DNA from: Bradyrhizobium diazoefficiens
GTDB lineage: Bacteria; Pseudomonadota; Alphaproteobacteria; Rhizobiales; Xanthobacteraceae
Reading direction: 5' to 3'
Length of the DNA: 64,000 bases
Assembly (NCBI RefSeq): GCF_016612535.1
Contig: NZ_JAENXS010000001.1
Location: 2,195,501 to 2,259,500, forward strand
This document shows, piece after piece, positions 18,598 to 28,573 of the stretch. Under the pieces are notes generated by a model. That model had not been told where the DNA came from, did no database searches, and was given only the letters and a program-made list of their open reading frames with translations. Each line of letters begins with the position of its first letter. The first letter of the stretch is position 1. The position numbers and the translations under genes are program-made.

Positions 18598-20823
18598 ATG
18601 GGTCGGACGTTCCGGATCAAGGTACGCATGCGCCGCTTCAGGCGCCGCTATCCGAAAATTGCCTTCGCGATCCGCTCGTTCATGATTTTCTCGGCGACGT
18701 TCGGCGGCGCCTATGGCTTCGTCACCGGCAGCCGCTCGGAAAACTCCGGCTACGACCCCAACACCTTTGCGATCGGCGCGAGCGTCCTGTTTGCGCTGGC
18801 CTGCCTTGGCCTCGCGACGCTGAGCATGCGGCTGCGCTTCATCGCCAAGCGGCTGCGCACGCTCGCCGCCCATAACGAGGCGCTGATCGACCGCAATTGG
18901 GAGCTGAAGGAAGCCGAAGAGCGCGCCCGCAGCCTGTTCGAATCGCAAGGCGATCTGATCGTGCTGCGCGACCATCAGGGCCGCATCACCTTCGCCAACG
19001 ACGCCTATTGCGCGCTGGCCGGACAGGCGCATAGCGCACTGGTCGGCACCCGCTTTGATTTCGACGTGCTGGAGCAGGGTGATAGCGCGCGCGAGACCAA
19101 CGGCACACGGATCCATGATCAGAAAATCGCAACGCCTGTGGGGGCGCGCTGGATCGCCTGGCGGGAGGGCTTTGTGCGGCGCGATGCCGGCCAGCCCGCC
19201 GAATTGCAGAGCGTCGGACGCGACGTCACCGACCGCACCGAGACCGAGCGTGCGCTGTCGGGCGCGCGCGACCAGGCCGACGCCGCCAACCGCGCCAAAT
19301 CGCGCTTCCTGGCGATGGCCTCGCACGAGATCCGCACGCCCCTCAACGGCATCATCGGCATGGGCGGCCTCTTGCTCGACACCACGCTGACGCCGGAGCA
19401 GACGACTTACGCCCGGGCGGTGAAGACCTCGGGCGAAGCGCTGATGGCGCTGATCGAGGAGCTGCTCGACTATTCCAAGATCGAAGCCGGCAAGCTCGAT
19501 CTCGATCAGCGTCCCTTTGCGCTCTCGACCCTGATCGAGGAGGTCACCGAGCTCCTGGCGCCGCGTGCGCAGGCCAAGAACCTCGAGATCGCGTCCTATG
19601 TCGACGAGCGATTGCCGCTGGAGGTCACGGGCGACGCTGCTCGGCTGCGCCAAGTGCTGCTCAACCTCGCCGGCAACGCCATCAAATTCACCGGAAGCGG
19701 CGGCGTCGCGCTGATCGTCGAGCCCGGCATCTGGCCAAACGAGATCAGCTTCCTGGTGCGCGACACCGGCATCGGGATTGCGCCCGAGGCGCAGTCGCGC
19801 ATTTTCCGCGAGTTCGAGCAGGCCGACGACCGCGTCGCCCGCACCTATGGCGGCACCGGGCTTGGCCTCGCCATCAGCGAGCGCATCGTCAAGCGCATGG
19901 GCGGCCGCATCATGCTGGAGAGCGAGCCGGATAAAGGCTCGACCTTCGAAGTCGCGATTCCGCTGGCGCCATCGCAGGGCGGAGCCGGAGCGATGGCCTT
20001 TCCGAGTCCGGACCTCAACGGCAAGTCGATCCTCCTGGTCGCCGGCGGCATCGAAGCATCGTTGATCGCACGGCGGTTGGAGCGCTGGGGCGGCCAGACC
20101 TGCCTGGTTGCGGATGCGGCGGTGGCCGAAGCGCTGCTGCCGGAGCGACCGTGGCACGCGATGCTGCTCGATCGTGCGCTCGGTTCGGCCATTGTCGATC
20201 GCCTGGGCGATGTCGCCCGCGCCCATGCAACGCAGCGCCTCGTGCTGCTCACGCCAAGCTCGCGTCATGACACGCTGTCGCCGGCCTTCACCGGCTTTCT
20301 GGTGAAGCCGCTGCGTGCGGCCTCGCTCGCCGCGCGTCTCGCGCTGACGCCGGAGGTTGCCTCGCCCGATCTCGCGCCCGAGCCGGTCGAGCCGGCTACG
20401 ATGAGAACGCCTGCCAACGGCCTCTCGATCCTCGTCGCCGAGGACAACGAGATCAACGCACTGCTGATGCGATCGCTGCTGACGAAGCTCGGCCACCGTG
20501 TCGTCATTGCGGTCCATGGCGAGGCAGCGCTGGAATCCTGGCTCGCGGCCAGCTCGGCCGGCACGCCCTATGATCTGGTTCTGATGGACATCCAGATGCC
20601 GCAGCTCGACGGCATCGAAGCCACCAAGCGCATCCGCGCCCACGAGGCCGCCATCAGCGGTCACCACACACCGATCTTGGCGCTCACGGCGAATACGCTG
20701 GTGGAAGATCGCTACGCCTGTTTCGAAGCGGGCATGAATGGATTTCTGATCAAGCCACTCGATCGCGAGAAGCTGGACGAGGCGCTGGCGGGATTGGCGG
20801 CGGCGCGGCAGCTGGCGGTGTAG
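18598..20823 (+). CDS. PAS-containing hybrid histidine kinase with one degenerate and one intact receiver
   Basis: 741 residues. Two membrane segments lie near residues 24-42 and 58-78, then a short coiled stretch and a PAS domain (about 105-220, LFESQGDLIVLRDHQGRITF). The HisKA box is FLAMASHEIRTPLNGIIGMG with phospho-acceptor His243. The ATPase domain shows NLAGNAIKF, DTGIGI and GGTGLGLAIS. The first receiver-like domain (about 475-585) keeps Asp525 and a C-terminal lysine but has lost the acidic pair (ILLVAGG). The second is complete (ILVAEDNEIN, Asp664 in LVLMDIQMP, FLIKPLD). ATG 18598 fits AAGGG better than GTG 18592. Ligand and target are unknown. Confidence 0.9.
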   Translation: MGRTFRIKVRMRRFRRRYPKIAFAIRSFMIFSATFGGAYGFVTGSRSENSGYDPNTFAIGASVLFALACLGLATLSMRLRFIAKRLRTLAAHNEALIDRNWELKEAEERARSLFESQGDLIVLRDHQGRITFANDAYCALAGQAHSALVGTRFDFDVLEQGDSARETNGTRIHDQKIATPVGARWIAWREGFVRRDAGQPAELQSVGRDVTDRTETERALSGARDQADAANRAKSRFLAMASHEIRTPLNGIIGMGGLLLDTTLTPEQTTYARAVKTSGEALMALIEELLDYSKIEAGKLDLDQRPFALSTLIEEVTELLAPRAQAKNLEIASYVDERLPLEVTGDAARLRQVLLNLAGNAIKFTGSGGVALIVEPGIWPNEISFLVRDTGIGIAPEAQSRIFREFEQADDRVARTYGGTGLGLAISERIVKRMGGRIMLESEPDKGSTFEVAIPLAPSQGGAGAMAFPSPDLNGKSILLVAGGIEASLIARRLERWGGQTCLVADAAVAEALLPERPWHAMLLDRALGSAIVDRLGDVARAHATQRLVLLTPSSRHDTLSPAFTGFLVKPLRAASLAARLALTPEVASPDLAPEPVEPATMRTPANGLSILVAEDNEINALLMRSLLTKLGHRVVIAVHGEAALESWLAASSAGTPYDLVLMDIQMPQLDGIEATKRIRAHEAAISGHHTPILALTANTLVEDRYACFEAGMNGFLIKPLDREKLDEALAGLAAARQLAV

Positions 20824-20838
20824 CAGCAACCGACGGTG

Positions 20839-20928
20839 CGTAGGGTGGGTTAGCCGAAGGCGTAACCCACCGCTTTTGCGTCCGCGGAAATGGACGTGGT
20901 GGGTTACGATTCGCTAACCCACCCTACG
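20839..20928. repeat. Intergenic palindromic repeat, family B
   Basis: Begins CGTAGGGTGGGTTAGC and ends with the reverse complement GCTAACCCACCCTACG; an inner GTAACCCACC/GGTGGGTTAC pair strengthens the fold. It fills the gap between the convergent kinase gene and coaA. Close copies are at 44111-44199 and 57152-57266. Confidence 0.9.
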
Positions 20929-20933
20929 AACCA

Positions 20934-21890
20934 CTACAACCTTCGCAGCGCGACGCTCTCCACCGCGTGATCCGCGCCCTTCTTCAGGATCAGCGTCGCG
21001 CGCGGGCGGGTCGGCAAAATGTTGTCCTCGAGATTGGCGAGGTTGGTGCGCTCCCAGATCGCGGTGGCGGTGGCGGTCGCCTCCTCGTCCGACAACAGCG
21101 CATAGCGGTTGAAGTAGGATTTCGGGTTGGTGAACGCGGTGTCGCGCAGCGCCAGGAAGCGCTTGATGTACCAGCGCCGCAGTGCCGCCTCGTCGGCGTC
21201 GATATAGACGGAGAAGTCGAAGAAGTCGGACACCACAGGCACCGCCTTGCCGTCTCGCGGCAGCTTGCCGGTTTGCAAGACGTTGACGCCCTCGACGATC
21301 AAAATGTCGGGCTGGTCAATCTCGGCCCATTCGTTCGGCACAATGTCGTAGGTCAAATGCGAATAGACCGGCGAGCGCACATGGCGGCGGCCAGCCTTGA
21401 TGTCGGACAGGAAGTTGAGCAGCAGCGGCAGGTCGTAGCTCTCCGGAAAGCCCTTCTTCTGCAAAATGCCTTGCTGCTCGAGCAGGGCCTTCGGGTAAAG
21501 AAAACCGTCGGTGGTGATCAGCTCGACCTTCGGCCGCGGCGACCAGCGCGCCAGCAGCGCCTGGAGCACGCGGGCCGTGGTGGATTTTCCGACCGCGACC
21601 GAGCCGGCAACGCCGATGATGTATGGGACTTTACGATCGCGGATGTTGAGGAACTGGCGCTCCGCGTAATACAGCCGCTGCATCGCATCGACATAGATCG
21701 AGAGCAGTCGGGACAGCGGCAGATAAATGTCCTCGACTTCCTTGAGATCGAGGCGATCGTGCAGCGAGCGCAGCCGGTCGAACTCGCCCGGCTCCAGCGT
21801 CATCGGCGTATCGTCACGCAGACGCGCCCATTCTTCGCGCGAATAGACGCGGTATGGATTATATTGCTGCTCGGGTGCGCGGATATCCAT
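20934..21890 (-). CDS. coaA: Type I pantothenate kinase
   Basis: 318-residue bacterial PanK that phosphorylates pantothenate, the controlling step of coenzyme A synthesis. Walker A is [20 protein letters not shown] near residue 95. The substrate block TTDGFLYP, the [17 protein letters not shown] region, and the motif [15 protein letters not shown] are all as in E. coli CoaA. The chain ends [18 protein letters not shown]. It follows hisE closely on the same strand and is the last gene of the his operon, as in other rhizobia. Confidence 0.95.
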   Translation of the reverse strand: MDIRAPEQQYNPYRVYSREEWARLRDDTPMTLEPGEFDRLRSLHDRLDLKEVEDIYLPLSRLLSIYVDAMQRLYYAERQFLNIRDRKVPYIIGVAGSVAVGKSTTARVLQALLARWSPRPKVELITTDGFLYPKALLEQQGILQKKGFPESYDLPLLLNFLSDIKAGRRHVRSPVYSHLTYDIVPNEWAEIDQPDILIVEGVNVLQTGKLPRDGKAVPVVSDFFDFSVYIDADEAALRRWYIKRFLALRDTAFTNPKSYFNRYALLSDEEATATATAIWERTNLANLEDNILPTRPRATLILKKGADHAVESVALRRL

Positions 21891-21916
21891 GACGCGACCT
21901 TCTCCGTTGGGATCGA

Positions 21917-22237
21917 CTAACCCTTACGCGAAGCTTTCTCTTCCAACCCAGACATATTCGTCCGCTTGTCCAGCGCCGCTTCCACCTCTTCCAGCTTCAC
22001 GCCGCGGGCCTTCAGCAGCACAAGGAAGTGATAGAGCAGGTCAGCACCCTCGGCGATCAGATGATCACGATCGTTTTCGACTGCTGCGATGACGGTTTCG
22101 ACTGCTTCCTCACCGAACTTCTTGGCGCAATGTTCAGCGCCCTTATCGAGGAGCTTGCGGGTATAGGAGCCCTCGCCACCGGACGCCGCGCGGGCATCGA
22201 TGGTTGCGGCCAGATCGTGGATCGTGAAACGCGGCAT
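21917..22237 (-). CDS. hisE: Phosphoribosyl-ATP diphosphatase HisE
   Basis: 106-residue pyrophosphohydrolase, second step of histidine synthesis. The sequence [20 protein letters not shown] and the downstream [20 protein letters not shown] are the alpha-helical metal-binding core of HisE (E-x2-E and E-x2-D). It is a stand-alone HisE, not fused to HisI, as usual in alphaproteobacteria. ATG 22237; about 75 bp separate it from hisF upstream and 26 bp from coaA downstream. Confidence 0.95.
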   Translation of the reverse strand: MPRFTIHDLAATIDARAASGGEGSYTRKLLDKGAEHCAKKFGEEAVETVIAAVENDRDHLIAEGADLLYHFLVLLKARGVKLEEVEAALDKRTNMSGLEEKASRKG

Positions 22238-22311
22238 ACAAAATACTCGAAACGCCCAGCCGAAAAACCAGTCCTCGCCGGTTGATGTAGCACTTTTATG
22301 AACGGGAGTCG

Positions 22312-23088
22312 TCAGGCATCCAGGCGCATGGGTAGTCCGCGCCGGGCCATATGCTCCTTGGCTTCACGGATGGTGAATTCCCCGAAATGGAAGATCGAGG
22401 CGGCCAGCACGGCGGTGGCGCGGCCGTCGCGGATCCCGTCGACGAGGTGGTCGAGATTGCCGACGCCACCCGAGGCGATCACGGGAACGGAAACGCTGTC
22501 GGCGATCGCCCGGGTCAGCGGGATGTCAAAGCCCTGCCGCGTGCCGTCACGGTCCATCGAAGTGAGCAGAATTTCGCCAGCGCCGAGCGAGACCACTTCC
22601 TGGGCATATTCGATCGCGTCAATACCGGTCGAGTTGCGGCCGCCATGGGTGAAAATCTCCCAGCGCTCGCCGCCGCCCGCGCGCTTGACCCGCTTGGCGT
22701 CGATGGCGACCACGACGCATTGCTCACCGAATTTTTCGGCGGCTTCCTTGACGAACTCGCGCCGCGACACCGCGGCGCTGTTGATCGAGACCTTGTCGGC
22801 GCCGGCGCGCAGCAGCGTCTTGATGTCGTTGACCTCACGCACGCCGCCACCGACGGTCACCGGCATGAAGCAGGCCTCTGCCGTGCGCCGGACCACATCC
22901 AGCATGATGCCGCGATTTTCGTGGGTCGCGGTGATGTCGAGGAAGGTCAGCTCGTCGGCGCCGGCGGCGTCATAGGCGATCGCGGCCTCGACGGGATCGC
23001 CGGCATCACGCAAATCGACGAAGTTGACCCCTTTGACGACGCGGCCGTCCTTGACGTCGAGGCAGGGAATCACGCGCACCTTGAACAT
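22312..23088 (-). CDS. hisF: Imidazole glycerol phosphate synthase subunit HisF
   Basis: 258-residue TIM-barrel cyclase that joins HisH to make imidazole glycerol phosphate and AICAR. Catalytic Asp in [18 protein letters not shown] near the start and Asp of the second half in [13 protein letters not shown] are present, with phosphate-binding loops ITVGGGVR-like ([11 protein letters not shown]) and [22 protein letters not shown] precedes ATG 23088, only 3 bp after hisA. Confidence 0.97.
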   Translation of the reverse strand: MFKVRVIPCLDVKDGRVVKGVNFVDLRDAGDPVEAAIAYDAAGADELTFLDITATHENRGIMLDVVRRTAEACFMPVTVGGGVREVNDIKTLLRAGADKVSINSAAVSRREFVKEAAEKFGEQCVVVAIDAKRVKRAGGGERWEIFTHGGRNSTGIDAIEYAQEVVSLGAGEILLTSMDRDGTRQGFDIPLTRAIADSVSVPVIASGGVGNLDHLVDGIRDGRATAVLAASIFHFGEFTIREAKEHMARRGLPMRLDA

Positions 23089-23091
23089 GTG

Positions 23092-23838
23092 TCAGCTCCT
23101 GGGCGCAGTGCGGATCAAGGTGAGGGCGGCCGTGGGATCGAGCCGGCCGTCATAGAGCGCGCGGCCGGCAATCGCGCCGGCGAGCTTTTTGGCCGGCGGC
23201 GTCAGCATGGCCTTGACGTCCTCGATCGAGGCGAGCCCGCCGGAAGCGATCACCGGGATCGAAATGGCGTCCGCCAGCGCGATGGTCGCATTGAGGTTCA
23301 GGCCTTTGAGCAGGCCGTCGCGCGCAATGTCGGTGAAGATGATGGCGGCCACGCCGGCATCCTCGAAACGCTGCGCGATTTCCAGCACCGTCACCTGCGA
23401 GGTCTCGGCCCAGCCTTCGACCGCGACCTTGCCGTCGCGGGCATCGAGCCCGACCGCGACGCGGCCGGGGAATTTCTTCGAGGCCACCTTCACCAATTCA
23501 GGATCGCGCACGGCGGCCGTGCCGATGATGACGCGGGTGATGCCCTTTTCGAGCCAGGCTTCGACGGTGGCGAGATCGCGAATGCCGCCACCGAGCTGTA
23601 CCGGAATCTTGATCGTCTTCAGCATTCCTTCGACCGCCTGCGCGTTCACCGGCTTGCCGGCAAACGCACCGTCGAGATCGACGACGTGAAGATATTCAAA
23701 GCCCTGCGCAGCAAAACTTTGCGCCTGCGCGGCAGGATCGAGATTGAACACGGTCGCGCGCGCCATGTCGCCTTGCTCGAGGCGCACGCATTGGCCGTTC
23801 TTGAGGTCGATGGCAGGAAAGAGAATCACGGCTTCCAT
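23092..23838 (-). CDS. hisA: Phosphoribosylformimino-AICAR ribotide isomerase HisA
   Basis: 248-residue TIM-barrel isomerase. It shows [19 protein letters not shown], where the first catalytic Asp lies, [36 protein letters not shown], and the second-half catalytic region [13 protein letters not shown], all as expected. It overlaps hisH by 13 bp and precedes hisF by 3 bp, so hisH-A-F are probably coupled. Confidence 0.97.
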   Translation of the reverse strand: MEAVILFPAIDLKNGQCVRLEQGDMARATVFNLDPAAQAQSFAAQGFEYLHVVDLDGAFAGKPVNAQAVEGMLKTIKIPVQLGGGIRDLATVEAWLEKGITRVIIGTAAVRDPELVKVASKKFPGRVAVGLDARDGKVAVEGWAETSQVTVLEIAQRFEDAGVAAIIFTDIARDGLLKGLNLNATIALADAISIPVIASGGLASIEDVKAMLTPPAKKLAGAIAGRALYDGRLDPTAALTLIRTAPRS

Positions 23839-24476
23839 CGCAAAAAGTTCGAGATCAGGGCCAGCCCAAAACGCTGGCTCTTCTCGGGGTGAAACTGCGT
23901 GCCGATGGCGGTGTCCTTGGCGACGATCGCGGTGACGGGCCCGCCATAATCGGCGCGCGCGAGCACGTCCGCCTCATTGGCGGCATTGAGGTGGTAGGAG
24001 TGTACGAAATAAGCGTGCTGGCCCTTGGGTCCGAGCGGCAGCTTGTTCAGCACCGGATGCTCCCTGAGCACGTCGAGCGTATTCCAGCCCATGTGCGGGA
24101 TCTTCAGGCTTTCGTCGCGCGGTGTGATCTTCTCGACGTCGCCGCCGATCCAGTTCAGGCCTTGCGTAATGACATGCTCCTTGCCGCGGGTGGCGAACAG
24201 CTGCATGCCGACGCAGATGCCGAACATCGGCCGGGCCTTGACGCGTACGGCCTCCGTGATCGCCTCGACCATGCCGTTGACGGCGTCGAGCCCGCGCCGG
24301 CAATCGGCGAAGGCGCCGACGCCCGGCAGCACCAGACGGTCGGCGCCGTAGGCCTGGTCCGGGTCGCTGGTAACGAAGACCTTCTCACCGTTCTCCAGGC
24401 CACGCGCGGCGCGCTCGAAGGCTTTCGCGGCGGAATGCAGATTACCGGAACCGTAATCGATGATCGCGACGCTCAT
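23826..24476 (-). CDS. hisH: Imidazole glycerol phosphate synthase glutaminase subunit HisH
   Basis: 216-residue class I glutamine amidotransferase that passes ammonia to HisF. The nucleophile is Cys in [14 protein letters not shown] near residue 85, and the His/Glu pair is in [13 protein letters not shown] near the C-terminus. It begins [23 protein letters not shown] 24476 has a strong CGGGAGGG site and overlaps the end of the DUF2628 gene (ATGA); the longer open frame upstream is not homologous. Confidence 0.96.
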   Translation of the reverse strand: MSVAIIDYGSGNLHSAAKAFERAARGLENGEKVFVTSDPDQAYGADRLVLPGVGAFADCRRGLDAVNGMVEAITEAVRVKARPMFGICVGMQLFATRGKEHVITQGLNWIGGDVEKITPRDESLKIPHMGWNTLDVLREHPVLNKLPLGPKGQHAYFVHSYHLNAANEADVLARADYGGPVTAIVAKDTAIGTQFHPEKSQRFGLALISNFLRWKP

Positions 24477-25003
24477 CTTGACCCTCCCGGTTCTGGAAAC
24501 AATCCGATAATGCCGCCGGATGGCAAAGGCGGCGGACTCGAGAATTGCTGACCCGGTACGCCGCGGGTCGGCGGCGGGCCGCCGCGATCGATGGCCCATT
24601 GATCGTTGACGATGCCGCGCTGCTTCTGGCTCCAGCGCTCGAAGAAGCGCCGCTCGGCGGTGTCCTCGTCGTCGGCAACAACGACGTCGAGCTGGCGCCA
24701 TTTGCCGCGCGACAGCGTCCAGCGGCGCAAGCTGGAGGCCTCGAAACCCATCAGCAGTGCGACGATGCAGTTGGCGAAGAAGATCGAGCTGCGGCCGACA
24801 CCGAGGCTGTGCAGCCCGGCATCGAAGGCGGCCAGGAAGACGATCCAGCCGATCAGCGCCAGCCAGAGCCGGTTCCAGGCCAGCCAGAACGGCCCGAACA
24901 CCATCGCCCAGAAATGGAAGCCGTCGCGCACGAACACGAATCTGTCGGTCGCGCGCAGATCGGCCCCGCCTGGGATGGGAGCATGAACTGTGTAGACAGG
25001 CAT
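24473..25003 (-). CDS. DUF2628 membrane protein in the his operon
   Basis: 176 residues. The N-terminal part (residues about 20-45, [20 protein letters not shown]) and a hydrophobic pair of helices ([35 protein letters not shown]) make the DUF2628 small membrane domain. A soluble tail follows with [16 protein letters not shown] and a proline-rich end. Function is unknown. It sits between hisB and hisH with an ATGA overlap to hisH, a linkage seen in related rhizobia as I recall, so it is co-translated with histidine enzymes without an obvious role. Confidence 0.8.
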   Translation of the reverse strand: MPVYTVHAPIPGGADLRATDRFVFVRDGFHFWAMVFGPFWLAWNRLWLALIGWIVFLAAFDAGLHSLGVGRSSIFFANCIVALLMGFEASSLRRWTLSRGKWRQLDVVVADDEDTAERRFFERWSQKQRGIVNDQWAIDRGGPPPTRGVPGQQFSSPPPLPSGGIIGLFPEPGGSR

Positions 25004-25071
25004 TTTCGATGCCCCGTTCTCGAGAATGAAAGTCGATGCCGCCGGCGGCGTTTCGTTAGCCGGCGGAGATG

Positions 25072-25665
25072 TCAGCCGCCAAGCGAGCCCTTGGTGGACG
25101 GGATTTCGCCCGCCGTCTTGGGATCGATTGCGACCGCGGTGCGCAGCGCCCGCGCCAGTCCCTTGAAGCAGGACTCGGCGATATGGTGGCTGTTATCGCC
25201 ATATAGGGTCTCGACGTGGAGAGTCACGCCTGCGTTGATGGCGAAGGCCTGGAACCACTCGCGCACCAGCTCGGTGTCGAACTCACCGATCTTGTCGCGG
25301 GGGAAGTCGGCCTTGAACACCAGAAACGGGCGGCCCGAGATGTCGATGACTACGCGCGACAGCGTCTCGTCCATGGGCATGTGCACGCCGGCATAGCGGG
25401 TGATGCCCGCCATGTTGCCGAGCGCCTGCTTGACCGCCTGGCCAAGCGCGATGCCGGTATCTTCGGTGGTATGATGATGGTCAATGTGCAGATCGCCCAC
25501 CGCCTTGACCGTGAGGTCGATGCGGGAATGGCGGGCGAGGAGATCGAGCATATGGTCGAAAAAGCCGATGCCGGTCGCGATATTGGCCACGCCGGTGCCA
25601 TCGAGGTTCACGGTGACCTCGATTTCGGTTTCCTTGGTCTTGCGCTTGATCGTCGCGGTGCGCAT
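25072..25665 (-). CDS. hisB: Imidazoleglycerol-phosphate dehydratase HisB
   Basis: 197-residue manganese-dependent dehydratase, monofunctional (no phosphatase domain). The two metal-binding repeats are [16 protein letters not shown] with [18 protein letters not shown], and later [18 protein letters not shown]. It starts [20 protein letters not shown]. It is the first gene of the minus-strand his run; the promoter should lie in the 200-bp gap it shares with divergent hslV. Confidence 0.97.
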   Translation of the reverse strand: MRTATIKRKTKETEIEVTVNLDGTGVANIATGIGFFDHMLDLLARHSRIDLTVKAVGDLHIDHHHTTEDTGIALGQAVKQALGNMAGITRYAGVHMPMDETLSRVVIDISGRPFLVFKADFPRDKIGEFDTELVREWFQAFAINAGVTLHVETLYGDNSHHIAESCFKGLARALRTAVAIDPKTAGEIPSTKGSLGG

Positions 25666-25804
25666 GGAAAATCGGTTTCCATTCTAGCTTGAGGCCGAAA
25701 ACGCCAGTCTCTTAACAGCCAAACGACACCTTCGCTACTGCGGGAACGGCCGTCCGGGCCTCTACTTCTACCTATGGTGAGCGAAATTGGGCCCGGAGCG
25801 GCCC

Positions 25805-25826
25805 GTTGTGCCCTTGTTGTGCCCTT
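25805..25826. repeat. Perfect 11-bp tandem duplication upstream of hslV
   Basis: GTTGTGCCCTT at 25805-25815 and again at 25816-25826, 42 bases before the hslV ATG. Each copy ends in CCCTTG when the next base is included, which resembles the -35 of heat-shock promoters, but no -10 sits at the right spacing. Confidence 0.8.
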
Positions 25827-25868
25827 GGCCCCGACCGCCTAAATCAGGCCGGATAACGAGGGTCATTC

Positions 25869-26429
25869 ATGCAGGATTCCCAGAACAGCTCGCCGGTCTG
25901 GCACGGCACCACGATTTTGACGGTCCGCAAGGGCGGCAAGGTGGTGGTCGGCGGCGACGGCCAGGTCTCGATCGGCCAGACCGTGATCAAGTCCAACGCC
26001 AAAAAGGTCCGGAAACTCGGCAAGGGCGACGTCATCGGCGGCTTTGCCGGCGCCACCGCCGACGCCTTCACCCTCTTTGAGCGGCTGGAAGCGAAACTCG
26101 AGCAATATCCGGGGCAATTAACCCGGGCCGCGGTCGAGCTTGCCAAGGACTGGCGCACCGATCGCTATCTGCGGCGGCTGGAGGCCATGATGATCGTGGC
26201 CGACAAGGACGTCTCCCTGGTGCTGACGGGCACCGGCGACGTGCTCGAGCCCGAGGCCGGCGTGATGGCGATCGGCTCCGGCGGAAATTACGCGCTGGCC
26301 GCGGCGCGCGCCCTGCTCGACACCGACAAGGACGCCGAGACCATCGTCCGCCGCTCGCTCGACATCGCCGCCGACATCTGCGTCTACACCAACCGCAACG
26401 TCACCATCGAAGCGCTGTCGGCCGGCTAA
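25869..26429 (+). CDS. hslV: ATP-dependent protease proteolytic subunit HslV
   Basis: 186-residue threonine peptidase of the HslUV proteasome-like complex. A 13-residue propeptide-like N-terminus ends at WHG and is followed by the active-site Thr of [40 protein letters not shown] and [20 protein letters not shown] are typical. It is followed 3 bp later by the DUF2585 gene and then hslU. Confidence 0.97.
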   Translation: MQDSQNSSPVWHGTTILTVRKGGKVVVGGDGQVSIGQTVIKSNAKKVRKLGKGDVIGGFAGATADAFTLFERLEAKLEQYPGQLTRAAVELAKDWRTDRYLRRLEAMMIVADKDVSLVLTGTGDVLEPEAGVMAIGSGGNYALAAARALLDTDKDAETIVRRSLDIAADICVYTNRNVTIEALSAG

Positions 26430-26432
26430 GGG

Positions 26433-27035
26433 ATGATCCGCAGCGCGAGCCCGACCCAACCCGCGTTGCCGCCGTTCGCGTGGGTCGCTATCGCACTGCT
26501 GTTGCTGGCGCTGCAGGCCTCGATCCTGCTCGCGATGGGGCGGGTGCCGATCTGCACCTGCGGCTACGTCAAGCTGTGGCATGGTGTGGTGAACAGCTCG
26601 GAGAACTCCCAGCACATCGCCGACTGGTACAGCTTCTCGCATGTGCTGCACGGCTTCCTGTTCTACGGCTTGACGTGGCTGCTGTTTTCGCGCCGACTAT
26701 CGTGGCCGGCCCGGCTGATCGTCGCGATGCTGATCGAAGGCGCCTGGGAGATCGTCGAGAACTCGCCGTTCATCATCGAACGCTACCGCGCCGGCACGAT
26801 CTCGCTGGATTATTACGGCGACAGCATCGTCAACTCGGTCTCCGACACGCTGTTCATGGTACTGGGGTTCCTCACCGCACGCGTGTTGCCTGTTACGGCA
26901 ACCGTCGCCCTCGGGCTCGCCTTCGAGATCATGCTGGCGCTGCACATTCGCGACAATCTGACGCTCAACATCCTGATGCTGATCCATCCGAACGAGGCCG
27001 TGAAACAATGGCAATCGGGCCCGCCGATCATCTGA
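26433..27035 (+). CDS. DUF2585 (UPF0314) membrane protein between hslV and hslU
   Basis: 200 residues with about five hydrophobic helices. The family core is [20 protein letters not shown] followed by [20 protein letters not shown] and [18 protein letters not shown], which is rich in conserved His, Glu and Asn in or near membrane helices and suggests a metal- or lipid-handling site; that is inference. It starts 3 bp after hslV and ends about 50 bp before hslU, so it is embedded in the protease operon. Function is unknown. Confidence 0.85.
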   Translation: MIRSASPTQPALPPFAWVAIALLLLALQASILLAMGRVPICTCGYVKLWHGVVNSSENSQHIADWYSFSHVLHGFLFYGLTWLLFSRRLSWPARLIVAMLIEGAWEIVENSPFIIERYRAGTISLDYYGDSIVNSVSDTLFMVLGFLTARVLPVTATVALGLAFEIMLALHIRDNLTLNILMLIHPNEAVKQWQSGPPII

Positions 27036-27087
27036 CGGCCAAAAAAGCGGCTTGTCCCGGCCCGCTTCTGACCCTAGCTAAGGTGCC

Positions 27088-28392
27088 ATGACAGACTTTT
27101 CTCCCCGCGAAATCGTTTCCGAACTCGACCGTTTCATCGTCGGCCAGGCCGACGCCAAGCGCGCCGTCTCGATCGCGCTGCGCAACCGCTGGCGGCGGCA
27201 GCAGCTCGAAGGCTCCTTGCGCGAGGAGGTGCTGCCGAAGAACATCCTGATGATCGGCCCGACCGGTGTCGGCAAAACCGAGATCGCGCGGCGGCTCGCC
27301 AAGCTTGCGAACGCACCGTTCCTGAAGGTCGAGGCGACGAAATTCACCGAAGTCGGCTATGTCGGCCGTGACGTCGAGCAGATCGTGCGCGATCTCGTCG
27401 AGGTCGCCATCGCCCAGGTGCGCGAGAAGAAGCGCAAGGACGTGCAGGCGCGCGCCCAGCTCGCCGCCGAGGAACGCGTGCTCGATGCGCTGGTCGGCGC
27501 CAATTCCAGCACTGCTACGCGGGACTCCTTCCGCAAGAAGCTGCGCGCGGGCGAGCTCAACGACAAGGAAATCGAGATCGAGACGCAGTCGTCCGGCGGC
27601 GGCATGCCGATGTTCGAGATTCCCGGCATGCCGGGCGCGCAGATGGGCGCAATCTCGATCGGCGACATCTTCGGCAAGATGGGCGGCCGCAGCAAGACCC
27701 GGCGACTGACGGTCGAGAGTTCGCACGAGATCCTCGTCAACGAGGAATCCGACAAGCTGCTCGACACCGACCAGCTGACGCTGGAGGCGATCAGCGCCGT
27801 CGAGAACAACGGCATCGTGTTTCTCGATGAGATCGACAAGATCTGCGCGCGCGACGGCCGCGTCGGCGGCGACGTCTCGCGCGAAGGCGTGCAGCGCGAT
27901 CTGCTGCCGCTGATCGAGGGCACCACGGTCTCGACCAAGCACGGGGCGGTCAAGACCGACCACATCCTGTTCATTGCCTCGGGCGCCTTCCACGTCGCAA
28001 AGCCGTCCGACCTGTTGCCGGAATTGCAGGGCCGGCTGCCGATCCGCGTCGAGTTGCAGGCCCTGACCCGCGACGACATGCGCCGCATCCTGACCGAGCC
28101 CGAGGCCTCGCTGATCAAGCAATATGTCGCGCTGATGCAGACCGAGGGCGTCACGCTCGACATCACCGACAGCGCCGTCGACGCGCTCGCCGACGTCGCG
28201 GTCGCCGTCAATTCCACCGTCGAGAACATCGGCGCGCGGCGGCTTCAGACCGTGATGGAGCGCGTGCTGGACGAGATCTCCTTCACCGCCCCCGACCGCA
28301 ACGGCGAGACCGTCCGGGTCGATGCCGATTTCGTGCAGAAGCACGTCGGCGATCTCGCCAAGAACGCCGATCTGAGCCGGTTTATTTTGTAA
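27088..28392 (+). CDS. hslU: HslU ATPase subunit of the HslUV protease
   Basis: 434-residue AAA+ unfoldase that feeds substrates to HslV. It starts [20 protein letters not shown], with Walker [19 protein letters not shown] near residue 57, the inserted I-domain (about 110-230), Walker [15 protein letters not shown], sensor and arginine-finger regions around [10 protein letters not shown], and the conserved C-terminal tail DLSRFIL that docks into HslV. Length is normal. It ends 27 bp before a family-C repeat. Confidence 0.97.
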   Translation: MTDFSPREIVSELDRFIVGQADAKRAVSIALRNRWRRQQLEGSLREEVLPKNILMIGPTGVGKTEIARRLAKLANAPFLKVEATKFTEVGYVGRDVEQIVRDLVEVAIAQVREKKRKDVQARAQLAAEERVLDALVGANSSTATRDSFRKKLRAGELNDKEIEIETQSSGGGMPMFEIPGMPGAQMGAISIGDIFGKMGGRSKTRRLTVESSHEILVNEESDKLLDTDQLTLEAISAVENNGIVFLDEIDKICARDGRVGGDVSREGVQRDLLPLIEGTTVSTKHGAVKTDHILFIASGAFHVAKPSDLLPELQGRLPIRVELQALTRDDMRRILTEPEASLIKQYVALMQTEGVTLDITDSAVDALADVAVAVNSTVENIGARRLQTVMERVLDEISFTAPDRNGETVRVDADFVQKHVGDLAKNADLSRFIL

Positions 28393-28418
28393 TTCTGGAC
28401 CGGTCCGCTATCAATTAG

Positions 28419-28565
28419 CCGTCGTCCCGGCCTAGTGCGCAATTGCGCACGGGGGGCCGGGACCCATAACCACAAGCGGTTATTGTCGGAAAAGATAGCG
28501 GCCCGAGCTTTGGATCAAAACGAACATTCGTGGCTATGGGTCCCGGCCTTCGCCGGGACGACGGC
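28419..28565. repeat. Intergenic palindromic repeat, family C, with an inner 16-bp palindrome
   Basis: Outer arms CCGTCGTCCCGGC (28419) and GCCGGGACGACGG (ending 28565), plus inner GGCCGGGACCCATA/TATGGGTCCCGGCC. Where the second copy has GAAGG between the left-arm parts, this copy carries an extra segment with the perfect palindrome GTGCGCAATTGCGCAC at 28435-28450. The related copy is at 45152-45280. Confidence 0.85.
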
Positions 28566-28573
28566 GGAGCTTT

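Noticed and set aside
18580..20829. 749-codon open frame antisense to the hybrid kinase
   Set aside because: The sense frame has complete kinase motifs. Long antisense frames are expected in GC-rich coding DNA, and this one has an Arg/His/Gln-rich composition and no recognisable domain.
22351..23892. 513-codon open frame antisense to hisF and hisA
   Set aside because: It spans two well-defined his genes on the opposite strand and has no homology.
25780..25868. RpoH promoter for hslV
   Set aside because: CCCTTG elements are present, but CCTAAAT at 25838-25844 lies 21 or 10 bases away, not the expected 17-18.
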